Source: Actinernus sp. WN-2022
Taxonomy: Eukaryota; Cnidaria; Anthozoa; Actiniaria; Actinernidae
Direction of reading: 5' to 3'
Assembly: GCA_030867875.1 (NCBI GenBank)
Contig: JAOWCC010001589.1
Location: 79,941,537-80,005,536, forward strand
DNA length: 64,000 nucleotides
Part shown: piece by piece, positions 22,401 through 37,400 of the stretch
Layout: each line of letters opens with the position of its first letter
Position numbering within the stretch: position 1 is the first letter of the stretch
Position numbers and translations under genes: made by a program
The notes under the pieces: generated by a model
Databases searched by the model: none
Seen by the model: only the letters and a program-made list of their open reading frames with translations
Told to the model about the DNA's origin: nothing

Positions 22401-25400
22401 AGACAGTAGCATGATAATTGTTCCTCGCGAACAAGCTAGTGAAGCTTATACATTTGTATCAACTAACCTTTTTGCCAGCCAGTTTAATAAATTGAAGTCT
22501 TCAGTTTGTGAAAGAACAACCATATAATTCATATAATTGACCCACATAGCACCAGGAGTTTCAAGTGGCTATAAGTTTAGATGCACACATGCTTTCTGAG
22601 ATCGAATTGGAATTTAGGTTTGATCTTTGTAGGGTCCTTTTCTTCCATGAGACAACTGCCAAACAAATAACGCTGAAACTTGAGTTAACTGTATATTAAA
22701 CTTCAGAGGTTTACATGCAAGGTCATGTTGTGACACATTGATGACAGTTGATTACATAGTGTGTAAAAAATGAGGAATAAAAATGTGGAATAAAAATGAG
22801 GTAAATTTCTGTCACTCTGCAGAAATACCAACTAGGGCTTAAAATTACTGTATTTGGTTGCAGGTTGTGCTGGCCAGTTTAGTGGAGATGTGTCCCCCCT
22901 GAGATACCTGGAAATGGCAGCTGAATGGTGTGCTACAGCAATCAAGATCTCACCTAAAGATGCCAAGCTGCACTTTAGTCTAGCTCAGATCTTGGAAGAA
23001 CAGCATTACGCACAAGATCTTTATGGCCTCAAACTACTGGTACACAATCTAACCATAAAGTTATAAATCATTTATTATCCAAGGCATCAAATATGGCCCA
23101 TAAAGATACCACATGATGTAAACAGGGTTAATACACCTCCTGGAAAGTCATGGATTTTTTCTTCCTGGAGTCCTAATGAAATAATTAATGTTCTGGAAAA
23201 TAAAACTAACCCCTGCAAAACTAAAATCCTAATGATTAAAGAGTGTTTACTTTAATGTCATTGAAAGCAGTTTTAATCATAAAAGCTGCACTTTAGTCTG
23301 CGAATACAGCCTTGCCACATTGTTTGATTTGCTAGTATGTCATATTACCATGGTAATTAGATATACTAGCCAATCCCAATAGCACAACAACATCCTGGCT
23401 GCAGAATATCATCAGTGAGGAATTTTGTGGCTCAAATTGCAGACGTCTTTCTCGGGAGGCACGTTTTGAGTTGTGGCTCCCAAAGAAAGATAGCTGTATT
23501 TGCAGGCTAGAATTTTTAGGGAATTTATTTTTTGTGGTTTAATTCAAAATACTCCTGGAAAACCTCTGCAAAAAGCCTGAAAACAGCCTAGGGCAGTCCT
23601 GGATTTTTTTACGATATGAAAGTCGATGAACCCTGATGTAAGGTAACTTCATCCTTAGCTACATGTACTAGGTGGCATTAATCAGATGATAACTGCAGAG
23701 TGGGCATACCAGAGCTTGTAATCATTGTTTAAAATACTGTAAAAAAAATTGAAGGGTAAATGGTATTAGTATATACCACACCAGTGAATATCACTTTTTG
23801 CATGCTCTGATTGGCTACTCAAACAGTGAATATGATTTCATATTCACCTCCGAGCGAAGCAGTGATCGTCCTGCACAAGTTTTTCTCCATTTGACAGATA
23901 ATGAAATAACTATTTGGTGCTGGCTATTCACTAATGTGTGGTGTCTAAAATAATTATTCACCTCAGTGTTGGTGAATAGTGGTGGATATTTACCTTGCCG
24001 AAGCAGCTCGGTAAATATCCACCACTATTCACCTACACTGAGGTGAATAATTCTTTTGTAATATCAATAATACACTTTTAATTATTGCGCTCTTTCATAT
24101 TTTCATTGTCTATGGACATTACACAGTTTCTCTCAAGCCCTACAGCAAACCTTTTTTTAAAGTCACCATTTGGCTTGTGTGGTGTTAAGGTGATTCCCAT
24201 GCTTTACAATGCACATTATCTACTGCGCATGTAGGTGAAATCTAAAATCATAAGGTACAAATATCTATATGTATGTTTAGGTGTATTACTGAGTCTTACA
24301 TATCTCAACACTTATTTAACGTTGGTAATGCAAAGTAAGTTCATTTGGAAGATTTAAAACGACTAACGAAACTCGCCCCAGTCCTTCTGCGGAAAAAAAG
24401 TATGTTTGCGATATTTTGCAAAATATCTCCGAAGAGAAAATGGTGATCTCCCTTCCCCCCCCATATATTGAAACACATCGAGGTTAGCCCACAGGTACCA
24501 AAATATAAAGAATTTTAAAGTTCTGGATCCTTTATAGTTATTCTGATTTAAGTACTGAAAGTAGCTATTTTTACGCTCGTGCAGGGATACTAACAAAACA
24601 TATTTCGTCGTATTCTGGTATACTTACTGTCCACTTGCAGTATTTTAAAGGTTTTGACGTTAAGTTTGAATACATACTGCACAAGAAGTTATTTTTTTCG
24701 CTATGAACAGTATAGCCTAGCGGTTAAACTGAGTTGTTTACTCTAGCCTGCTGGCAGGTGGTAGATGATGTTTTTTTCGCGCAGCAAACGGATCATTGCT
24801 TCGATGCGGAAAAACACCATCTACCGCCTGAAAACAGGCTATGTTTACTCATGCTGACATTTTGCATATTTTTATTATTTTCTGCTTTGTAACCTCTAAA
24901 TTACTATAAATTACAGCTACTTCACGCAAAAACGTGAATGGTGACCTACATTTATTGCATTTTTAGAGACCGGCTGCTAGCTTGCTTGGGGTAACGAGTG
25001 GGCAAAGTTTAAAAAAAGTTAATTTCAGCTTCTTTTTCAATGGAATTACCTTAAATTGCATTTATTTGTGATTTCATTTAATATTTATTTACTCAAGACT
25101 TTCACCAATTGATTTATTTAAGATATTTTAATGATTTAATTTACTGATTTTTCTTTTGATATTTCTTGACCTTAGTAAAGCCTTCGATACCGTGAATCAT
25201 ATAATTTTGTTAGAAAAACTTAAAAACTATGGCATTCGGGGCATTGTATTGGAATGGTTTGCTTCTTATTTATCCAATAGAAAGCAGATAGTATCAATTG
25301 GTAGTGTAATCTCAGATGAGAAATGTATTTCCTGTGGAGTTCCACAAGGGTCTGTACTTGGCCCTCTTTTGTTCCTCATCTACATTAATGACATAAAATT

Positions 25401-28400
25401 TTGCTCTGATATGCTAGAGTTCCATTTGTTTGCTGATGATACAAATCTTTTTTACTCAAATAAAAACTTGTCAGTCTTGGAACAACATATAAATACTCAC
25501 TTGGAATATATCAGTACATGGCTAGCATGTAATAAGCTTTCACTTAATGTAGATAAAACTAATTATGTCATATTTCATACCCCACAAAGAAAAGTTCCTT
25601 TTATCACTAAATTGTCCATCAACGGGAAAGCAATCAAGAAAGAATGTAGTATTAAATATCTTGGTGTATATCTTGATTCCAACTTAAGCTGGAAGAATCA
25701 TGTACTTCATGTTTCTAAAAAAGTTAGCAGAGGTATAGGAGTACTTTCTAAAATTCGCCATTATGTAAACACTAACATTCTAACACAGCTCTATTATACC
25801 TTGATCTTTCCTTTTCTAACATACGGTCTTGCTGTTTATGGTAACACTTACAATTCAACTCTTAAGCCACTAATAACTCTACAAAAGAAAGCAGTAAGAA
25901 TCATAACGTTTTCTGATTTCCGTGAGCACTCCAGCCCTCTTTTCAAAGCATTGGGTATTCTAAAGTTTCTTGACCTAATATTCTTCCACAATGCAAACTT
26001 TATGTATGATTATTTCACTTCTAGGCTGCCCAGAGCTTTTTCAGGTTTTTTTGAAAGTGTAAATGAAAGGCATAATTATAATACTAGATTGGCTGCTAGG
26101 AAAACATATTGCCTTCCCCAGATTAGAACAAACTATGGAAAATTTGGTCTTCGATTTTCTGGTGCAAAAATTTGGAATTCTATTAATGACGAATACAAGC
26201 TTCTGTCAAAACCGTCCTTTAAAAAATATATTAAAACTGATATTATTAATTCCTACTGATGCTACCTATTATTTTTTGCCAATTTTTTTCTTTTTTTCTT
26301 CTAGTTTAGTTTTACTTCATTTGTCATGATGTCTGTGTTCATATCTGCTGTATATATATATATATATATGTATGTATATGTATTTGTATATATATATATA
26401 TATGTATATATTGTTTATTGTTTCATAGAAATTGTAAGCTTACTTGATACTTGACCATACCATTGTAATTTGTTTTCTATAGTGGCAATCTGACACGATT
26501 AGTTTTACTATTTTCAGATTGCCAGTAACGGACATTTATATTTTAACTGTCATGTAATTTATCAAGTGTGTGGTTACAAATAAAACTTTGTTGTTGTTGT
26601 TGTTGTTACTGAATTCCATGTTTTCATTTGTTTTTTGATCTGCAGAGGACTTCAGAAATGGATCTGGACTTTAATGTTCAGTCAAAGGAAAGCTCTAAAG
26701 AAGACGATATCCAAGCCATTTGCGAGATGCGAGGAGCAGGTCGTAATGCACCCCTGTCCTTGCAGCTGAAAGCTATTGATGAAGAGTATCACTATCTGCT
26801 GGACCAAGGTCAGTCTGACAGGGCCGAGTATGTACAGAAGCTGTATGCTTTTAAGTCCAAGCAGGCTTTGCAGGTAAAATGAAATATTTTGATTACATTG
26901 TATCTTAAGGTTACCATATACCTTCAGGGTACAAATTCAAAGTTGTTGTATACTGAATAGAATATAGGACTGTACATGGACAACCTATGCATCAAAATGA
27001 TCACTGATAAATTGTCTGTACGAATTCGTTAGGTGTTGCTGTTGGTAACATAAGTTGGGAAAATTTACGTTCTGAAACTTGGTACAATAGCGATGTTCGC
27101 TTTCACGTCATCTATTGTCATTAATATGCCAACCAGAGATCCATTGGTTCCTGACACAAAGCGGCATTTTTAAATCATGTTTGGTACATTAGCATAACAA
27201 TTGTAACGTTTATCAACACGAAACATCGCTATAACGTAGAATAACATGGTCTTCAAAAGATTGTGGGGGAATGTTTGATATTAGGGAGCTTAATTTAGAT
27301 GCGAGTACGAGTACAACAACGAGTACGACTTTTCACAATCGACGAACAGTTTAAAAAGATCATGAACAAACAAATACTCTGAGTAGCTTGTACTCGTGTC
27401 TGCAGCATTGTTTGGCAGAAATGGAAGATCTGTACTTTCTTGCGACTGAGATATTTTGAGTCTAAAAGTCGTATTCGTAGTAAAAGTCGTACTCGTACTC
27501 GAATCTAAAGCTCCCTATTTTGCTTTAAACGAATTTTATCATGACCAACATCACCACCAACAACAACATAATATCACCAACATCAACAACACCAACAACA
27601 CCAACAACAACATAATATCACCAACATTGTCAACAACAACATCACCAACATTGTCAACAACAACATCATTATCATCATCACCTACAACAACAATAACATC
27701 ATCATTAACAACAACAACAACATCAACAACTACATCAACAACTACATCAACAACTACATCAACAACTACATCAACAACAACAACAACAACATCATCATCA
27801 ACAACAACAACATAATATCACCAACATCAATAACAACCACATCATCAACAACAACAACACCATGATATCATCAACATCAATAACAACATCATCAACAACA
27901 ACATGATATCATCAACAACAACAACATCACCAACAGCAACAACATCATCAACAACAACAACATAAATATAATATTACAGCAACATCATCATCAACATCAT
28001 TAACAACACCTTGACAACATCATTAACAACAACATTGTCAACAACATTGTCAACAATAACACCATAATATCACCAACACCAACATAATATCACCAACATC
28101 AATAACAACAACACCAACATAATATCACCAATATCAATAACGAACCATCAACAACTACTACATCAACAACAACATCATTATCATCAGCAACAACATAATA
28201 TAACCAACATCAATAACAACAACATCAACAACAACATAATATCACCAACAACAACATAATATCACCATCATCAACAACAACAACAACATCACCAACAGCA
28301 ACAACATCATCAACAACAACAACATAAATATAATATTACAGCAACATCATCATCAACATCATTAACAACACCTTGACAACATCATTAACAACAACATCGA

Positions 28401-31400
28401 CAACAACATTGTCAACAACATTGTCAACAATAACACCATAATATCACCAACACCAACATAATATCACCAACATCAATAACAACAACACCAACATAATATC
28501 ACCAATATCAATAACGAACCATCAACAACTACTACATCAACAACAACATCATTATCATCAGCAACAACATAATATAACCAACATCAATAACAACAACATC
28601 AACAACAACATAATATCACCAACAACAACATAATATCACCATCATCAATAACAACAACAACATCACCAACAGCAACAACATCATCATCAACAACATAATA
28701 TCAACAATAACATCATCACCAACAACAACAACATAATATCATCAGCAACATCATCAACAACATCATTAACGACATCATCAACAACAACATTGTCAACAAC
28801 AACATCATCAACAACAACAACAACAACAACAACACCATAATATCACCAACAAAAACATAATATCACCAACAACACAATATCACCAACATCAATAACAACA
28901 ACATCATCAACAATAACAACAACATCATCAACAACTACATCAACAACATTGTCAACAACATCAACAACAACATAATATCACCAACATCATCATCATCAAC
29001 AACAACATGATATCATCAACAACAACAACATCACCAACAGCAACAACATCATCAACAACAACAACATAAATATAATATTACAGCAACATCATCATCAACA
29101 TCATTAACAACACCTTGACAACATCATTAACAACAACATTGTCAACAACATTGTCAACAATAACACCATAATATCACCAACACCAACATAATATCACCAA
29201 CATCAATAACAACAACACCAACATAATATCACCAATATCAATAACGAACCATCAACAACTACTACATCAACAACAACATCATTATCATCAGCAACAACAT
29301 AATATAACCAACATCAATAACAACAACATCAACAACAACATAATATCACCAACAACAACATAATATCACCATCATCAACAACAACAACAACATCACCAAC
29401 AGCAACAACATCATCAACAACAACAACATAAATATAATATTACAGCAACATCATCATCAACATCATTAACAACACCTTGACAACATCATTAACAACAACA
29501 TCGACAACAACATTGTCAACAACATTGTCAACAATAACACCATAATATCACCAACACCAACATAATATCACCAACATCAATAACAACAACACCAACATAA
29601 TATCACCAATATCAATAACGAACCATCAACAACTACTACATCAACAACAACATCATTATCATCAGCAACAACATAATATAACCAACATCAATAACAACAA
29701 CATCAACAACAACATAATATCACCAACAACAACATAATATCACCATCATCAATAACAACAACAACATCACCAACAGCAACAACATCATCATCAACAACAT
29801 AATATCAACAATAACATCATCACCAACAACAACAACATAATATCATCAGCAACATCATCAACAACATCATTAACGACATCATCAACAACAACATTGTCAA
29901 CAACAACATCATCAACAACAACAACAACAACAACAACACCATAATATCACCAACAAAAACATAATATCACCAACAACACAATATCACCAACATCAATAAC
30001 AACAACATCATCAACAATAACAACAACATCATCAACAACTACATCAACAACATTGTCAACAACATCAACAACAACATAATATCACCAACATCATCATCAA
30101 CAACAACACCATAATATCACCAACAACAACATAATATCACCAACAGCAGTAACAACAACAACATCAATAACAACGACATAATATCAATAACAGCAACATA
30201 ATATCGACAACAGCAACATCATTCAACATCAACAACAACATCATCATCAACAACAATCATCTTCATTATCTCCTTGCCTGAACTAGCTTGATTTGGACTC
30301 CTTTCCTGATTTTAATGGTTCAATGTTTGAATGCATGCATGCCTGGATAATACAAATATTTTATGCAACTTTCAGGCAGGCAAGACAGCACAACAAGCCA
30401 GTAATGAGGAGGAGCCCCTTGGCAAGGCATATCTTAAGTATTTAGATGCTCTCGCTTGTGGAGGAGATAACTATATGTACAGTTTGCATGTGGGTAGGAT
30501 GCTTCTACTGCAAAGTAAACCAGACGAGGCTGTGGCGAGGCTACAGGTGGCAACTGGACTGAAACCAACCAGCATCGAATCAAGGTACAGACTGATGTAC
30601 AATAAATTAATGATATGATGTCCACTATATGGTTGCAGAATGTTCGACAGGGACTAAAAGTGATGCGATCGATTAGTCATTTGTTTAGGTATATGTAATT
30701 AGTTATTTATTACCATTTTTGTTGAAGCACAATCATTAAAGTTTTGAGTCGCGTTTAGAAAATTGGATTCAGCCGACCAATTCATTTGTCAATGAAACAG
30801 AGTCTAGTCTGTCTAGTCTCTGTCTGGTCTTCTCTGTCTGGTCTCTGTCTGGTCTCTGTCTGGTCTCTGTCTGGTCTCTGTCTGGTCTCTGTCTGGTCTC
30901 TGTCTGGTCTCTGTCTGGTCTCTGTCTGGTCTCTGTCTGGTCTCTGTCTGGTCTCTGTCTGGTCTCTGTCTGGTCTCTGTCTGGTCTCTGTCTGGTCTCT
31001 GTCTGGTCTCTGTCTGGTCTCTGTCTGGTCTCTGTCTGGTCTCTGTCTGGTCTCTGTCTGGTCTCTGTCTGGTCTCTGTCTGGTCTCTGTCTGGTCTCTG
31101 TCTGGTCTTCTCTGTCTGGTCTCTGTCTGGTCTCTGTCTGGTCTCTGTCTGGTCTCTGTCTGGTCTCTGTCTGGTCTCTGTCTGGTCTCTGTCTGGTCTC
31201 ATACAAAGCTTTTACCACCTAGACTTCATTACATTTTGATTGACGGTTGGCTAAATGCAATTTTCCAAACGAGACTTGAAACTTCCAGGGTCGCACCTCA
31301 ACAAAAACGGTAATAAGTTGCATGTAGTCTGGCTTCGACTGCAAAGGATCATTTTGGCAGTCATGTCTTTACCACTGACAGCTTGTATAGTTTATATTAT

Positions 31401-34400
31401 TTAAATTGTTAACATTAAACTCTTCGTGTAATGTCCTGTGCTTATTATCACATTGGCTCGGTTTTCTTTGTTCTTTGATGGGGGAATATATCTATTACCA
31501 CCTCACTTTCTTTGTCCTTTGCAGGGGAATACATACTGTACTCCCCTTGAATTTTAATGTGTATTCCCCTCGACTTATTCCTTCACGCATCTCCTAGTAA
31601 CTTAGAACTACTGAATCACTCTTTACCTACAGAGAAGTAACTTGAAAGAAGAAGATGGAAAAAAACACAGAATGTTTTACAACCCAGAATTGAACTTGAA
31701 CCCTCTAGTTCTCTTGGTTTCTAGTCCTCTGTCCTATCCACTACACTACAAGCTACGTTGTTTGAAAGAATCGAGACAAACAAACAATACTTAGCCTTGT
31801 GAACAGTAATTTTATGCAACTATGCACTAGGCAAAGAATAATCCTAATGATTTATGAAAAGAGATATTGTTGTTGAGAAAACCTCGCCATTGTAAAAATA
31901 TGCAATTTATTGGCATTCCTCTCGTTAGTGTGGGATTTATTCACCTCGGGTTCCACCCTCAGGCTGTGCGCTCTCGTGCAGAACCCTCAGCAAATAAATC
32001 CCATACCCCCCTCGCTCCAGGCCAATAACCCTTAGACAGTTACTGAATCATTAAGAGTGAGTGACTATCCTCCAGAGAGGTCCAGCAAGAAACCTACGTA
32101 TGGTAATATATTTTGCCTCAGAGGTCACACCACAAAATAATCACATATGTTGATTTTAAGACTGAAATGTGAAGGGATCCAATCAGTTGTTGTGACACAA
32201 CAACTATCCAGATCCAGATGTGTGGACCAAAGGATTAATTAGTACCATTTATAAATCAGGCGATAAATCGGACCCCTCCAATTACAGAGGCATTTGTGTT
32301 ACTAGCTGCCTAGGAAAGTTATTCTGCTTCATCCTCAATAATAGACTATATGAACTTATAAAAAAACGGAACATTCTACATCCTTCTCAAATTGGATTCC
32401 TCCCGGGTAATCGAACTTCGGATCATATATTCTCCTTACGAACCCTAATTGATAAATATGTTATTAATGCGAACAAAGGTAAATTATTTTGTTGTTTCGT
32501 TGATTTCCGGAAAGCTTTTGATTCGATATGGCATCCAGGTTTATTTACGAAACTATTGAATTATAATATGGGAGGGAAATTCTTCAATATCATCTCAGAC
32601 ATGTATGCAAAAACTGAATGTAGTATCAAATTAAGAAATAAGAGAACTAATTATTTCAAATTCAATAGAGGTGTTCGACAAGGGTGTGTTTTATCCCCAC
32701 TCTTATTTAATTTATATTTGAATGAAATACCTTTTATCTTACAAAATACTCCTGAGCTTGACCCAGTTTCTCTACCAAATGGATCATCTCTAAATAGTTT
32801 AATCTACGCGGACGACCTTGTCTTAATATCTACTAGTGCTGCAGGTTTACAAAATACCATTAACACGTTACAAGATTATTGTCAACAATGGATGTTAACC
32901 ATAAATAAGAAGAAAACGAATACTGTAATTTTTCAAAAACAATGTCGCAAATCTAGTTTAGAGAAATACAATTTCTTCCTAAACGGTTCACATATTACGA
33001 ATTCTCTCGACTACACTTACTTGGGGTCCACAATTTCCAGTAATGGTAGCTTCACAAAATCAAAAATAACCTCAACTGAGAAAACTAGACGTTCTATTTT
33101 TGGTACAAAGAGATATCTTGATTTTACAAAAATACCTATAAATATATGCAATAAGCTTTTTGATAGCTTATTTGCACCTATCTTATTATATAACTCTGAA
33201 ATTTGGGGTGCTTATGATAGTATGAATTTTCATAAATGGGAATCAGACCCAATCGAACGACTCCACACTCAATCCTTTAAATATTATCTAGGATTAAATA
33301 AAAGAGCGCCCAATGTAGCATCTCGTAATGAGGTAGGTAGACTGTCTTTGAAATCTACAATTTATCGCAATATGTTACATTTTTGGTTACATCTCAAACA
33401 ACTTCCTGATAATAGCATCACTAAACAGTGTCTTCTTATCTCAAATGATTTAGCATCCTCCAATAAAACAAGTTTTATGTTATCAATAAATAAAATTTTA
33501 AACTTATTCGAAGCACTTGATAATGGACAAGAACATAACATCGAACAATATACAACAAAATGTATACCTAAAGTAACGCAAAACATTATTCATGAATCAA
33601 AATTACATCAATTAAAACTCATCGAAATAAACAGAAAACTCGAATTTTACTCGCTATTCAAGCATGATACCAGCAGCTCTATATATTTTAACCACATTAA
33701 GAATACGGAGCATAGAAGAACGCTTACGAAATTAAGATGTGGTAATCACAACCTCAGAATAGAAACCGGTAGACACTCCAACCCTAGAATGCCCCTCGAG
33801 CTAAGAACATGCCAACAATGTCAATCAAACTATATTGAGAATGAAATGCACTTCATATTTCACTGTGACCTATATAATAGAATTAGAAACCAATTCTTTG
33901 AAGACATATGTCAGAAATATAAACACTTTAGAAACTTAGATATCAAAGAAAAGACCCTATTTTTATTCAACAATATTGACCCTCTTATTTGCAAAAAAAC
34001 TGAACATTTCATTTTTGAAGCCTTTCAGTTACGGAATCGGTTAATTACACCAAAAACAGTTTAATAATAAACTGAAACAATTACTCTTGTTCAATCATTT
34101 ATTATATTATTATTGTAATTAGCTTATGAATAAATTTATATAATTACATATGTAATGTAGTGGCAATACCATTTATGTACATGGAATGCTAATAAAATTG
34201 TTGTTGTTGTTGTTGACACATGTATATGTACTGTGTAGTTCTCAAGATGTACAAAATATTTCAGAGTAGATAGTCCACATAGAAAAGTATATGGCTGTGA
34301 CAATACAAGTTATGGGATTTTCAGCAGTTTCCAAAGTCAAATTTGGGTAAAATAGCTGCCAATTTGCCACAAAGCCTGCAAGAACTCTGGCAGGAGTTGG

Positions 34401-37400
34401 GTTATTTTGAGATTAGCCCCGAGTTCTCGATGATTCAAGGCCATCATGTTCTGTTGTTGTAGGTTTTACCTTGGACTTGGTTTAGCTCAACAGAAAGGAG
34501 GAGTGGGCAAGAGACACAATGAGGCCGTGAGTAACATATCAGAAGGTCTGGAGTACCTGTTAACTGACATAGCTAAGCAAGACAAGAAACAGCCTGAACT
34601 AACATCTGTCAATCTACTGAAACCCACAAATATCCAGTGTCTACAGGGTTTTGTTACCTTAGCGGGTCTTGGTAAGTTTTTGTGTTGCTTTTAATATTCC
34701 AACATGCACAAGTACGAAATCCAAGTAGGTGATTGGCTAATGACAGTACCGTAAATCGGTGACCAGTACAGCTCGCTGTGCGCTCAGTTGGAATATTAAA
34801 AGGGTTAGAGACTTTGTTTGTGTTTTATTGACAAATACAGGCACTTGCTGACTGTGCAATGAACTAAAAAAAATTGATACTGCATGTTTTTTTCATTCAT
34901 CATAATAACCTCGAGCCAAATATTTTCCCGTCCGACCCTGCCCACTCAGTCAATAAGTACACATTGTTACATAGCCATAAGTTTACATATACAACGTAAG
35001 CTGTTAGTATAATAGTACTGTATATTGTTAAGAACTGCCAGATAAAGAACAAAATAATGTTTTATTGACAAATACTGGCACACATACGGACCTCGCGCAT
35101 GTACAATATGACCGAGAGCCAAATATTTCTCCGTTCGGCCCGATCTAACTGAGTAAGGATAAGAATAAGGGTAATTTATTTAACGTCGTTAACGTAGGGA
35201 GTGTAAAAACGCACGGTCCGACCTACATTGCACCTCAGTCAATAACTTATTTTATTATACGACTTGGCGTTTTCGAGTGCAAATACGGGCTAAAACGAGT
35301 GCAAATACAGGGCTTGAAATAACGGCCGGTCAACGGACAATGTCCGGTCAGAATTGGGTATTGACCGGACAAATCCTTGGATTGCCAGTCATGTTGACCG
35401 GTCACGTGCGCCTTTAATAAAAGTAATTTTGAGCTAGTTTATAATTTGTTTTTGTCAAGGCAAAAATTGGTATCATGCAACTTGTGTGACATTTGAGCAT
35501 GTGGGTGGGGCCACTATTGTTAAAGTTTTTATTGTTTCAATATTTGACCGGCCAAAAACCGGTCGTGTCCGAGCAAAATTACGTTTGACCGGACAACATG
35601 TCCGGCGCCTACCCGTTAGTTATTTCAAGTCCTGAAATATGAGACCGTATTACACGGATCGCGAACAGGTTTGCACAGGTTTATTCAACACTTAAAAGGT
35701 TTTGTAAGCGCGCGAGCCAATCAAATTGGAGCTGTTTGAAAAACAGCTAATCAGCTTTTAGCGCGGGAAAAAACTTTTTTCAGTGCGCGTCCGCCCCGGC
35801 GGACATTGCATGAGGCTGAGAGGTTTCTTCTCTCGAGATTTTCGTAATTCAAACAGAGCAGTAAGGTAAGCGAAAACAAAAACAAACATTTTTTGTTCGC
35901 TTTAGCTGTCGTATGTAACAATATGTTACACGAAAAGTTGTGTAATACGGATGGGAATTTTTACTCGTCAACTTTCCGTGTAATAACCTCTTTTTATCAT
36001 ATAACTACTTAGTTTGCTTAATAATCTTATTGAAAAACAACAAGAAAATAGAGCAGTACCAGATCATAATAATCATTTATTTATTCATTTCATTTATTCA
36101 TTTATTCATTTATTCATTTATTCATTTATTCATTTATCCATTTAACACATAATAGTGCAGAACACTAATAAACTTGTGGCCCTATCCTACCTTAGAGCTA
36201 AATCTACATTGTATTTACAAAAATGGTGAAAATATCAATACTAGAAAACTACATTATGAATACAAGATATAAAATATAAAAGATTAAAAAACTGTAATAA
36301 TCGACTCATAGAAAATTTCATGAATTACAACAAATTTAAAAACTACGGATAAAAATGAGCTAAAGAAATTTGGTCCTTAAAATACAGTTCTCGGAGAGCA
36401 CATTTAAAGGCATTAAGACTAGGGTTTCTCTTAATATTTATAGGCAAGCTATTCCAAAGCTGAACAGCCGAAACATTAAATGACCTACCGCCTTCGGTGG
36501 AACGATTAAACTTAGGACAGACAACATTACAGCTAGAATAACGAGTATTCCTTGAGTGTACATCGGAGTTCAGTAGTAAGGAGCCCATTAAATACTTAGA
36601 CAACATTACAGCTAGAATAACGAGTGTTCCTTGAGTGTACATCGGAGTTCAGTAGTAAGGAGCCCATTAAATACTTAGACAACATTACAGCTAGAATAAC
36701 GAGTATTCCTTGAGTGTACATCGGAGTTCAGTAGTAAGGAGCCCATTAAATACTTAGACAACATTACAGCTAGAATAACGAGTGTTCCTTGAGTGTGCAT
36801 CGGAGTTCAGTAGTAAGGAGCCCATTAAATACTTAGACAACATTACAGCTATAATAACGAGTGTTCCTTGAGTGTGCATCGGAGTTCAGTAGTAAGGAGT
36901 CCATTAAATACTTAGACAACATTACAGCTATAATAACGAGTGTTCCTTGAGTGTGCATCGGAGTTCAGTAGTAAGGAGGCCATTAAATATTTAGGAACAG
37001 TGTGCTGAGTTCGCTTAAAAACAATCGAGCATTTGGTGATCTTAGCTTAAATGGCTTTTTCCGCCCTGCTTACGTCACACGTACGGTCCCCGTCACATGA
37101 CTTTTGTAAATGGTTTTGAAAGGAACTTTACGGGTCATATAATATGACATACTTGTATGTACATATAGGTGCTGTTGCATTGGATACTCGCTTAATGTAT
37201 ATATTGAGGCAAGCCTAAAAGCAGAGCTCCCAATTATCTGAACCGAGGTAACGACCAGAAAAAAAAGATCAATTATATAAAGAAAACAAAGATAAAAACG
37301 AATGGTAGAATCAAGGGAAATCAGTGCAAAAGGTTTAGAAGGAAAAGAAAAATAACGGGAAAAAGAAACAAACAAATTATCACTAACTACTGGCCAAGCG

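Larger units (their letters stand above)
23040..26645 (+). other. Intron 4: MITEs, foldbacks and a LINE
   Basis: Contains a MITE (23771-23950), a foldback (23952-24056), another foldback (about 24744-24846) and a 5'-truncated LINE (25147-26607). The rest is AT-rich with no gene seen. Confidence 0.7.
26874..30375 (+). other. Intron 5: two MITEs and a 2.7-kb CAA/CAT array
   Basis: Holds MITEs at 27087-27233 and 27284-27515 and the trinucleotide-rich array at 27541-30262. No other gene is seen. Confidence 0.75.
30585..34462 (+). other. Intron 6: minisatellite, SINE head, foldback and LINE
   Basis: Contains the 11-bp minisatellite (30797-31200), a tRNA-like SINE head (31683-31760, minus), a palindromic repeat (31885-32035), a LINE (about 32200-34216) and a repeat near 34290-34420 shared with 21800-21935. 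Confidence 0.75.

Noticed and set aside
27456..27815. Thr/Ser-rich open frame of 119 codons
   Set aside because: It is the start of the CAA/CAT triplet array read in one frame.
30786..31313. Long open frames on both strands over the 11-bp repeat
   Set aside because: Pure translation of CTCTGTCTGGT copies; no start context, splice or domain.
31683..31760. Functional tRNA gene
   Set aside because: A- and B-box-like strings are present but acceptor and T stems do not pair; a SINE head or pseudogene fits better.
36067..36140. Possible telomere-like repeat
   Set aside because: The unit is TTTATTCA/ATTC, an ordinary simple repeat, not TTAGGG-type.
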